Shown: piece after piece, positions 1-5,398 of the stretch | Position numbering within the stretch: position 1 is the first letter of the stretch | Layout: each line of letters starts with the position of its first letter | Source: Chloroflexota bacterium | Lineage (GTDB): Bacteria; Chloroflexota; Anaerolineae; Caldilineales; Caldilineaceae | Assembly (NCBI GenBank): GCA_003451595.1 | Contig: DMDA01000110.1 | Coordinates: 59,519 to 67,385, forward strand | Length of the DNA: 7,867 nt | Direction: 5' to 3' | Notes under the pieces: model-generated | The model's database searches: none | Told to the model about the DNA's origin: nothing | What the model saw: the letters and a program-made list of their open reading frames with translations, nothing else | Program-made: the position numbers and the translations under genes

Positions 1-32
1 TGGTCAGCAAAAAGTGCGCTGTTCTCCGTCAT
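1..32 (-). CDS. possible N-terminal fragment of a divergent gene, cut by the window edge
   Basis: On the minus strand an ATG at 32-30 opens a frame reading MTENSALFAD, which runs off the left edge without a stop. A minus-strand TATTAT (45-40) lies 7 bases upstream of this ATG, so the transcript would be nearly leaderless, and no ribosome binding site is visible. The residues look like a plausible bacterial N-terminus, but ten codons are too few to identify a family or to exclude chance. If real, the gene is transcribed divergently from ftcD and shares its promoter region. Confidence 0.3.
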   Translation of the reverse strand, partial: MTENSALFAD

Positions 33-38
33 GACAGA

Positions 39-44
39 TATAAT
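39..44 (+). promoter_or_regulatory. -10 hexamer of a probable ftcD promoter
   Basis: TATAAT at 39-44 is a perfect match to the housekeeping -10 consensus. No good -35 stands 16-18 bp upstream and there is no TG extension, so only half of the promoter is convincing. Transcription would start near 51 and give a leader of about 134 nt before the ftcD start codon. The same AT-rich block reads TATTAT on the other strand and could serve a divergent gene. Confidence 0.4.
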
Positions 45-84
45 ACCTGAATTGCAGGGCGAGGGACGATTTGCACAGGCCACT

Positions 85-184
85 GTCAGCAGATTCAGGT
101 GTTCGTAACGCAGATGTAGCGGAGTGGTCGCGTTGATTGCTGACTGCACCGCCAGCAGAAGCACCAGAAAAGCGGTGAAATCGC
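85..184 (+). promoter_or_regulatory. potentially structured 5' leader of ftcD with a sequestered ribosome binding site
   Basis: The ftcD ribosome binding site is GGTGA at 174-178, 6 nt before the ATG. GCGGTG (172-177) is the exact reverse complement of CACCGC (147-152), so the site can be buried in a 6-bp GC-rich stem. Just upstream, TGCTGAC (138-144) can pair with GTCAGCA (85-91), or its first five bases can pair with CAGCA (153-157). The second choice plus the 147-152/172-177 stem gives an H-type pseudoknot: no nucleotide between the stems and a purine-rich loop at 158-171. Small hairpins 99-111 and 119-131 fit inside the first fold. I recognise no known riboswitch consensus. Complementary stretches this short can arise by chance in 100 nt. 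Confidence 0.35.
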
Positions 185-1099
185 ATGGCGATTATCGAGA
201 GTGTACCCAACTTTTCCGAAGGGCGGCGGGCGGATGTGATCCAGGCGCTGGTGGATGCGATCCAGGCGCCCGGCGTGCTGTTGCTCGATGTCAGCAGTGA
301 CGCCGACCACAACCGTACGGTCATCACCGTCGCTGGTGAACCGGACGCGGTGCTGGAAGGACTCTTCCGCGTCACAGCGTTGGCGGCCCAGACCATCAAT
401 CTGTTTGAGCATCGCGGGGAACATCCGCGCATCGGCGCAACTGACGTGATCCCCCTGGTGCCGGTCAGCGGGATCACGCTGGATGAATGCGTGACGCTGG
501 CGCATGCGCTTGGACGCCGCATCGGTGCAGAACTGGGGCTACCTGTCTATTTATATGCTGCCGCCGCCGCACGGCCAGAACGCAAACGGCTGCCGGATAT
601 TCGGCGCGGTGAGTTCGAGGGGTTGTTGACGAGCATTCACTTGCCGGAGCGAGCGCCAGATTACGGCCCGGCGCAGATCGGCCCGGCGGGAGCGGTCGTC
701 GTCGGGGCGCGCCCTTTCCTGATTGCATATAACATCTTTCTGGACACGCCCAACGTTGAGGTCGCCAAAGCGATAGCGAAACAGATTCGCGAGAGCAGCG
801 GGGGGCTTCCAGCTGTGCAGGCGAAGGGATTTCTGGTCGAGGGGCAGGCGCAGGTAAGCATGAATCTGCTGGACACCGGGCTGACGCCACTGCATGTGGT
901 CTTTGACGAAGTGGTGCGTCTGGCCCATCAACAGGGAGTCGGCGTCACTCATTCTGAGTTGATCGGCCTGGCGCCGGAACAGGTGATGCTGGCGGCGGCG
1001 GCGCACTATCTGAAACTGCGCGGATTTCGGTCCACCGATACAGTGGAAGGCGCAATCCAACAGGCGGCATTGCGGCACAAGCGCTTGCCACCAACGTGA
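185..1099 (+). CDS. ftcD: glutamate formimidoyltransferase (stand-alone formiminotransferase)
   Basis: This 304-residue cytoplasmic enzyme moves the formimino group between N-formimino-L-glutamate and tetrahydrofolate. That links histidine breakdown to the one-carbon pool; some bacterial relatives handle formyl groups instead. The start ESVPNFSEGR (residues 5-14) is the family signature. GEHPRIGATD (78-87) holds H80, which by position matches the catalytic histidine of the mammalian enzyme. IGPAGAVVVGARPFLIAYN (165-183) is the second conserved block, and the substrate-binding N- and C-terminal subdomains are both present. The cyclodeaminase half of the bifunctional animal protein is absent, as in many bacteria, and no hut or fchA gene is in view. 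The ATG at 185 has GGTGA 6 nt upstream. It appears to be a single-gene unit, since a new promoter follows it. The family is certain, the exact substrate less so. Confidence 0.93.
   Translation: MAIIESVPNFSEGRRADVIQALVDAIQAPGVLLLDVSSDADHNRTVITVAGEPDAVLEGLFRVTALAAQTINLFEHRGEHPRIGATDVIPLVPVSGITLDECVTLAHALGRRIGAELGLPVYLYAAAAARPERKRLPDIRRGEFEGLLTSIHLPERAPDYGPAQIGPAGAVVVGARPFLIAYNIFLDTPNVEVAKAIAKQIRESSGGLPAVQAKGFLVEGQAQVSMNLLDTGLTPLHVVFDEVVRLAHQQGVGVTHSELIGLAPEQVMLAAAAHYLKLRGFRSTDTVEGAIQQAALRHKRLPPT
233..269 (+). repeat. short in-frame direct duplication inside ftcD
   Basis: GATGTGATCCAGGCGC (233-248) recurs as GATGCGATCCAGGCGC (254-269), 15 of 16 bases alike and 21 bp apart. The spacing keeps frame, giving DVIQAL followed by VDAIQA in an amphipathic helix. 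It may be a small local duplication or convergence from helix composition. Confidence 0.5.
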
Positions 1100-1122
1100 A
1101 GTAGACCCAAATCCAGTCGGCT

Positions 1123-1151
1123 TTGTCGCGTCTTTGGCGGCGTGCTACAAT
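1123..1151 (+). promoter_or_regulatory. promoter of the glycosyltransferase-sugar transferase-hrcA unit
   Basis: TTGTCG at 1123-1128 (4 of 6 to TTGACA) is followed by exactly 17 bp and TACAAT at 1146-1151 (5 of 6 to TATAAT). TG at 1143-1144 adds an extended -10 element. It lies in the only gap between ftcD and the next gene, so transcription would start near 1158. This is the best promoter in the window. Confidence 0.7.
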
Positions 1152-1176
1152 AACAGACGCCATGAGGTCGGAGTTT

Positions 1177-1182
1177 GGTGAG
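1177..1182 (+). promoter_or_regulatory. ribosome binding site of the family 2 glycosyltransferase
   Basis: GGTGAG at 1177-1182 ends 8 nt before the ATG at 1191 and matches the 3' part of the GGAGGTGA consensus. It favours ATG 1191 over the TTG at 1188 in the same frame. Confidence 0.55.
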
Positions 1183-1190
1183 ATACGTTG

Positions 1191-2198
1191 ATGACGCAAA
1201 ACATCGTCGCCTCTGCATCTGAGTCGGTTCTACATCATCGACCACTCGATCTGGCGATTGTAATCTTGAACTACAATACATGCGCCTTGTTGCGCGAGTG
1301 CTTGCGTTCGTTGCAGGCCAGTGTAGACAAGCTGTCGGTTGCGGTCATTGTTGTAGACAATGCCAGCAGCGACGACAGCGCGGCGATGGTGCGCGACGAA
1401 TTTCCCCACACGCAGTTGATCGTGAATCCTACTAATATTGGCTACAGCGCAGGCAACAACGTGGCGCTGCGCAGCCTGGGTTTTGAGCAGTGGCCGCCAC
1501 GCCCAGTCGATGCGCTGCCGCGTTACGTCCTGTTGCTGAATCCTGATACGATCGTGCCGCCCCACACCCTGACGGAAATGGTGCGATTCATGGACGATCA
1601 CCCTGCGATTGGCGTGGCGGGGCCGCGCGTGCGCCGCCCCGATGGCAGCCTGGATCGGGCGTGTCGGCGCAGCTTTCCGACGCCGCAAGTCAGCTTCTAC
1701 CGTATGGTTGGCCTGAGCCGGCTCTTCCCACGCAGTCAGCGCTTCAATGCCTACAACCTCGAATACCTGCCCGAAACGGCTGTACATCCAGTCGATTCGG
1801 TGGTCGGCGCATATATGCAGGTGCGCCGCGAGGCGATCCTGGCGGCAGGGTTGCTCGATGAACGTTTTTTCATGTACGGCGAAGACCTCGATTGGGCCAA
1901 GCGCATCAAGGATGCTGGCTGGGAAGTCTGGTACAATGGAGCGGTGGAGATCACGCATGTGAAGGAAGCCGCCAGCCGCCAAAGCGCCAAGGCGCGCATC
2001 GATTTTTACGAGGCGATGTGGCTCTTCTATCAGAAGCACTACCAGCGCGACGCCAACTGGCTGCTGGATAAGGTAATTCTGGCCGGTATCGTGGGCAAGG
2101 GCGGTCTGGATGTCGCCGCCCATCTCTGGCGCTACTGTCGCAGTGCACGGCATCCCGTCGCCGCAGCAGTAGGGCAGATCAATGTAGATAGCGTGTAA
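1191..2198 (+). CDS. family 2 glycosyltransferase, WbbL/rhamnosyltransferase-like
   Basis: This 335-residue protein probably transfers a sugar, possibly rhamnose, from a nucleotide donor to a growing lipid-linked glycan at the inner face of the membrane. The GT-A fold opens with AIVILNYNT (about 22-30), then VVDNASSDDS (54-63) and NIGYSAGNN (82-90). NPDT (117-120) occupies the metal-binding DXD-type position. DERFFMYGEDLDWAKR (223-238) followed by GW.VWYN and ITHVKE is the C-terminal acceptor/base region typical of WbbL-like enzymes. No signal peptide or clear membrane segment is seen. The length fits the subfamily. The stop codon directly abuts the start of the next gene (TAAATG), so the two are surely cotranscribed and probably translationally coupled. 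The donor sugar and linkage cannot be read from the sequence. Confidence 0.88.
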   Translation: MTQNIVASASESVLHHRPLDLAIVILNYNTCALLRECLRSLQASVDKLSVAVIVVDNASSDDSAAMVRDEFPHTQLIVNPTNIGYSAGNNVALRSLGFEQWPPRPVDALPRYVLLLNPDTIVPPHTLTEMVRFMDDHPAIGVAGPRVRRPDGSLDRACRRSFPTPQVSFYRMVGLSRLFPRSQRFNAYNLEYLPETAVHPVDSVVGAYMQVRREAILAAGLLDERFFMYGEDLDWAKRIKDAGWEVWYNGAVEITHVKEAASRQSAKARIDFYEAMWLFYQKHYQRDANWLLDKVILAGIVGKGGLDVAAHLWRYCRSARHPVAAAVGQINVDSV

Positions 2199-3665
2199 AT
2201 GCAACAGAGCATTTCCGATCACGCAACACCGAGTGAATATACTACGCGCCGGACAAGCCGACCGGGCGTATTGAAGCGCGCCCAGTTCTTCTTTATGCTG
2301 GCGCTTGTCGTCGTCGATCTGGCCAGCATCTGGTTGGCTTTCTGGTCAGCGCATCGTCTGTTGCAGCGCGACCCCGAAATCGTGATCGGACCATTCCGAG
2401 AGTTCCTGCTCTTACCGGGACTCTATACCGTTGTGCTGGTGATGATCTATTTCAGCCAGCGCATGTACCAGCGACGGCGCCCGGGGACGCATCTCGACGA
2501 GCTGTTCAAGATCACGCTCCAGAATGGTCTCGCCATGCTCTTTACAGTGGCGTTGTTGACGCTCTTTGCGCGTGACTTTCAATATCACCGCTCCTTCATT
2601 CTATTCGGTGCGGCGCTGACCATTGTGTACGACACCATCGGCCGCGTTGTCCATGCGCAGTTGCAGTGGCAGGCGCAGGCGCGTGGCATCGGCGATGACC
2701 GCGTGCTGCTGATCGGCGCCGGTGAAATCGGGCAGATGCTGCTCCAGAAAATGCAGGCGCACCCCAAGCTCGGCTATCAGGTGGTCGGCGTGGTCGATGC
2801 AGGGAAGGGTGAGCGGGCGCTGACTAATCTCGATGCGCCCGTCCTCGGCACGCTGGTCGATGTGCCACAGCTGATCGATCGCTACGCCGTGGATGAGGTC
2901 ATCATCGGTCTGCCTGAAAGCAGTCATCAGGACCTGGTCAACATCATCAGCTTATGTGAACGTGAGAAGGTCGGCATCCGCGTCTTCCCCGATGTCTTCC
3001 AGATCATGGCGAGTGAAGTGACGATCGGCGATCTCGGCGGATTGCCGCTGCTCACCATCCGCGACGTGGCGCTGCAAGGCTGGAAGCTCGCCGTCAAACG
3101 CGGCATGGACATCGTCTTCAGTGGGTTGGGGCTGATCTTCCTTAGCCCGTTCATGCTGCTGACCGCACTGCTGATCAAACTTGACAGCCCTGGCCCCGTC
3201 TTCTATTCACAAGAGCGGATGGGACTAGACGCCCGTCCCTTCAAGATCATCAAGTTCCGCTCGATGCGCCAGGATGCCGAATCCGATGGGCCAGGCTGGA
3301 CGACGCCTGATGATCCGCGCAAAACCAAACTCGGCGCCTTTATGCGGCGCTTTAACATCGACGAGCTACCGCAGCTGGTGAACGTCTTTGTCGGCGATAT
3401 GAGTCTGGTTGGCCCGCGCCCAGAGCGCCCGGTCTATGTGGAGCAGTTCCGCCAGATCATTCCGCGTTACATGGATCGCCACCGCGAGAAAGCCGGTCTG
3501 ACAGGTTGGGCGCAGGTCAACGGTTTGCGCGGCGACACCTCCATCGTGGAGCGCACCAAATATGATCTGTGGTATATTGAGAATTGGTCGATTGGTCTGG
3601 ATCTTACGATTTTGATTCGCACAGTTTTGCAGACGATTTTTGGCACCAATCGCAACGCATATTAA
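2199..3665 (+). CDS. polyprenyl-phosphate sugar phosphotransferase (WcaJ/WbaP type), glycan initiating enzyme
   Basis: This 488-residue inner-membrane enzyme transfers a sugar-1-phosphate, often glucose or galactose, from a UDP-sugar to undecaprenyl phosphate. That is the first step of exopolysaccharide or O-antigen-like assembly. Four hydrophobic helices lie near 28-50, 68-86, 108-124 and 131-148. A Rossmann-like domain with GAGEIG (173-178) follows, then a membrane-inserted helix near 303-326. The catalytic C-terminal domain shows SPGPVFYSQERMG (330-342), IKFRSM (351-356), NIDELPQ (386-392, containing the D388-E389 pair expected to be catalytic), GPRPER (405-410) and AGLTGWAQVNG (432-442). 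The length and order match full-size WcaJ/WbaP enzymes rather than the short PglC form. No ribosome binding site is evident, so translation is likely coupled to the preceding gene. hrcA starts 2 bp after its stop. The sugar is not determinable. Confidence 0.93.
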   Translation: MQQSISDHATPSEYTTRRTSRPGVLKRAQFFFMLALVVVDLASIWLAFWSAHRLLQRDPEIVIGPFREFLLLPGLYTVVLVMIYFSQRMYQRRRPGTHLDELFKITLQNGLAMLFTVALLTLFARDFQYHRSFILFGAALTIVYDTIGRVVHAQLQWQAQARGIGDDRVLLIGAGEIGQMLLQKMQAHPKLGYQVVGVVDAGKGERALTNLDAPVLGTLVDVPQLIDRYAVDEVIIGLPESSHQDLVNIISLCEREKVGIRVFPDVFQIMASEVTIGDLGGLPLLTIRDVALQGWKLAVKRGMDIVFSGLGLIFLSPFMLLTALLIKLDSPGPVFYSQERMGLDARPFKIIKFRSMRQDAESDGPGWTTPDDPRKTKLGAFMRRFNIDELPQLVNVFVGDMSLVGPRPERPVYVEQFRQIIPRYMDRHREKAGLTGWAQVNGLRGDTSIVERTKYDLWYIENWSIGLDLTILIRTVLQTIFGTNRNAY

Positions 3666-3667
3666 CG

Positions 3668-4711
3668 ATGCACGACGAACAACTCACGATCGACTCGATC
3701 TCCGAACGCCAACGCGAGGTGTTGCGGATCGTCATTCAGGAATTCGTACAAACGGCGCAGCCAGTGGGCAGCGCGGGCATCGTTGGCCGCTACGACCTCG
3801 GCGTTAGCCCGGCGACGATCCGCAACGACCTGGCTGCGCTCGAACGGATGGGGTTGCTTACGCACCCGCACACCAGCGCAGGACGCGTGCCTACCGACCT
3901 GGGCTACCGCTTCTTTGTGCATTATCTGCTGGCCAGCCTCGACCTGACGCCGGAAGAGAAGAACGCCATTCGTCATCAATTCCATCACACACCGGCGGAG
4001 GTGGAGCAGTGGCTGCGCACCGGCACCGCCGTATTGGCGCGCACTGCGCAGAGCGCCGCCGTGGCGACAGCGCCGCGCACCATTCGCTGCACCTTCAAGC
4101 ACATGGAACTGGTGCACATTCAGGGCACCAAGGTGTTGCTGGTGCTGGTGTTGCAGGAGGGCGCGGTCAAGCAGCAGTTGCTTGATGTCGATCAGCCAAT
4201 CGAGCAGGTGGAGTTGAGCCGCATCAGCAATGAGCTGAACGACCAGCTTGCCGGTCTCGACAGCAGCGGCGTGACGGCCTCCACTGCGCGCCTGACCCCC
4301 TTTGCCGCTCAGGTGGCAGGGCTGGCTGCCGAGGCGATGCAGCGTCTGGAACAACATGCGGGCGGCGTCGTCTTTCGCGATGGCCTGGCGGAAGTGCTCA
4401 GCGCGCCCGAGTTTGCGGAAGGCGAAAACGCCCGCCGCATCGTGCGTGTCCTGGAGGAGCCAGGGCTGATCGAGCAGATTGCAGCCGGGTTGCCTGGCGA
4501 CGCAGTCCATGTTGTCATTGCTGGCGATGGTCGCTACGACGAGCTGCGAGATGTGAGCCTGGTGCTTTCACGCTATGGCGTCAGTGATCGCGTCTCCGGG
4601 CTGCTCGGCGTGATCGGTCCCGTACGGATGCGGTACGGACGCACGATCGGCGCCGTCCGCTTTGTCTCCGATTTGGTCAGTGAGAAGATGGAAGAGATGT
4701 ATGGAAGTTGA
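3668..4711 (+). CDS. hrcA: heat-inducible transcription repressor HrcA
   Basis: HrcA is the cytoplasmic repressor that binds CIRCE operators of groE and dnaK operons and needs GroEL to stay folded. The 347-residue product has the usual length. A winged-helix domain lies at about 8-85, with SPATIRNDLAALERMGLL (47-64) as recognition region and HTSAGRVPTDLGYRFFV (68-84), the most characteristic HrcA block. The central dimerisation/GAF-like part and the C-terminal end follow, including LGVIGPVRMRYGRTIGAVRFV (near 319-339). An in-frame ATG at 3584 would add 28 residues lying wholly inside the preceding gene and unlike any HrcA, so ATG 3668, 2 bp after the upstream stop, is chosen. No good ribosome binding site is seen, which suggests coupling. 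It is odd that this heat-shock regulator is third in a glycan operon and that no CIRCE is found nearby. Confidence 0.95.
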   Translation: MHDEQLTIDSISERQREVLRIVIQEFVQTAQPVGSAGIVGRYDLGVSPATIRNDLAALERMGLLTHPHTSAGRVPTDLGYRFFVHYLLASLDLTPEEKNAIRHQFHHTPAEVEQWLRTGTAVLARTAQSAAVATAPRTIRCTFKHMELVHIQGTKVLLVLVLQEGAVKQQLLDVDQPIEQVELSRISNELNDQLAGLDSSGVTASTARLTPFAAQVAGLAAEAMQRLEQHAGGVVFRDGLAEVLSAPEFAEGENARRIVRVLEEPGLIEQIAAGLPGDAVHVVIAGDGRYDELRDVSLVLSRYGVSDRVSGLLGVIGPVRMRYGRTIGAVRFVSDLVSEKMEEMYGS

Positions 4712-4739
4712 GTTCCTCGTCAGGCGTGAAGTTGGGAAA

Positions 4740-4755
4740 CGTGTGACGTGTGACG
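4740..4755 (+). repeat. tandem 7-bp repeat upstream of grpE
   Basis: CGTGTGA occurs twice in a row (4740-4746, 4747-4753) followed by CG. It overlaps the candidate -35 element of the grpE promoter, a position where a regulator could act. It is direct, not inverted, and does not resemble CIRCE. Confidence 0.5.
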
Positions 4756-4788
4756 CTAAACTAGACAATCAGGATAATGTGACATAAT
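4750..4788 (+). promoter_or_regulatory. probable grpE promoter(s)
   Basis: Two overlapping options lie in the 82-bp gap after hrcA. First, GTGACG (4750-4755), 17 bp, then GATAAT (4773-4778), with a start near 4785. Second, an extended -10 TGA-CATAAT (4780-4788), with TAGACA at 4762-4767 at short spacing, and a start at about the grpE ATG, making a leaderless message. No Shine-Dalgarno sequence of quality precedes the ATG at 4794, which agrees with a very short or absent leader. No CIRCE inverted repeat is present. Confidence 0.5.
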
Positions 4789-4793
4789 AGACT

Positions 4794-5396
4794 ATGGCTG
4801 AAGAAAAAGTTGGACAAATGGAAGCACCTGAAATGGAAGGTGTCGCCACCGGTGGTGGTGAAAGCAATGCGACCGATGCGCAGAATGACGGCGCCGCAAC
4901 TGAGGCGCTCGATGTTGCTGAGTTGCTGACAACAGTGGCGCAATTGGAGGCGGAATTGGCGGAGGCGCGCCAGGAGTGCGCCACCATCACCGAGAAGTCG
5001 CAACGGCTGGCGGCAGAGTTTCAAAACAGCCGGCGGCGCCAGGAACGACAGCTTGCCGAGGAGATGGAGCGTGTCAGCGCCCACATCATCAAGCGGCTGC
5101 TGCCCATCCTGGATGACTTCGACCTGGCCTTTGCCAATATCCCGGAAGGCGTCGACGCACAGGCGGCATGGGTGGAAGGCTTTCGCCAGATTCAGCGCAA
5201 GTTGCGTAGCGCCGTCGAGGAAGAGGGACTGACCCCAATCCCGACGGAGGGAGCGTTTGACCCGACGCTGCACGAGGCCATCGCCAGCGCTCCTAGCGAC
5301 ATCGTTGCCAGTGGACACATTATCGACACCCTGCGCGCTGGCTACATGCTCAAAGGCCGCGTGCTGCGCCCGGCGCTGGTGCGGGTGGCGCTCTGA
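4794..5396 (+). CDS. grpE: nucleotide exchange factor GrpE, DnaK co-chaperone
   Basis: GrpE dimers release ADP from DnaK (Hsp70) and act as a thermosensor in the DnaK-DnaJ-GrpE cycle in the cytoplasm. The 200-residue product has an acidic, probably disordered N-terminus (1-38). A long coiled-coil helix (about 39-100) follows, including LAAEFQNSRRRQERQ at the conserved F.N.RRR position. LLPILDDFDLAF (102-113) comes next. The C-terminal beta domain has FDPTLHEAI (155-163) and GYMLKGRVLRPALVRVAL (183-200), the hallmark GrpE ending. Length is normal. hrcA lies directly upstream, as is common, but dnaK and dnaJ do not follow; an acetyltransferase gene starts 2 bp after the stop. The chosen ATG is the only good one and lies just downstream of promoter-like hexamers. 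Confidence 0.96.
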   Translation: MAEEKVGQMEAPEMEGVATGGGESNATDAQNDGAATEALDVAELLTTVAQLEAELAEARQECATITEKSQRLAAEFQNSRRRQERQLAEEMERVSAHIIKRLLPILDDFDLAFANIPEGVDAQAAWVEGFRQIQRKLRSAVEEEGLTPIPTEGAFDPTLHEAIASAPSDIVASGHIIDTLRAGYMLKGRVLRPALVRVAL

Positions 5397-5398
5397 CC

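Noticed and set aside
60..100. GGCCACTGT recalls a conserved piece of cobalamin riboswitches.
   Set aside because: The B12 box and the other conserved blocks are missing, and the gene is not a usual cobalamin target.
111..157. tRNA-like stretch: TA followed by GCG-GAGTGGT-CGC resembles a D arm, with a 5-bp stem after it.
   Set aside because: No matching acceptor 3' strand, no T arm with GTTC, and the second stem has a 10-nt loop; not a tRNA gene.
4..522. Long open frame on the minus strand overlapping ftcD.
   Set aside because: It is antisense to a gene with clear family motifs, has low-complexity Ser/Ala/Arg composition and resembles no protein; a shadow of GC-rich coding sequence.
1100..1160. 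Terminator for ftcD.
   Set aside because: No GC-rich hairpin followed by a T-run was found in the gap.
1230..2222. 330-codon minus-strand open frame opposite the glycosyltransferase.
   Set aside because: The plus strand carries all GT2 motifs; the antisense product is His/Arg/Ala-rich with no recognisable domain.
3662..4510. 282-codon minus-strand open frame opposite hrcA.
   Set aside because: It is a mirror of HrcA coding sequence with no start context or motif.
4750..4760. GTGACGCTAAA looks like the right half of a CIRCE element.
   Set aside because: No TTAGCACTC-like left half lies 9 bp upstream, and the half-site itself is imperfect.
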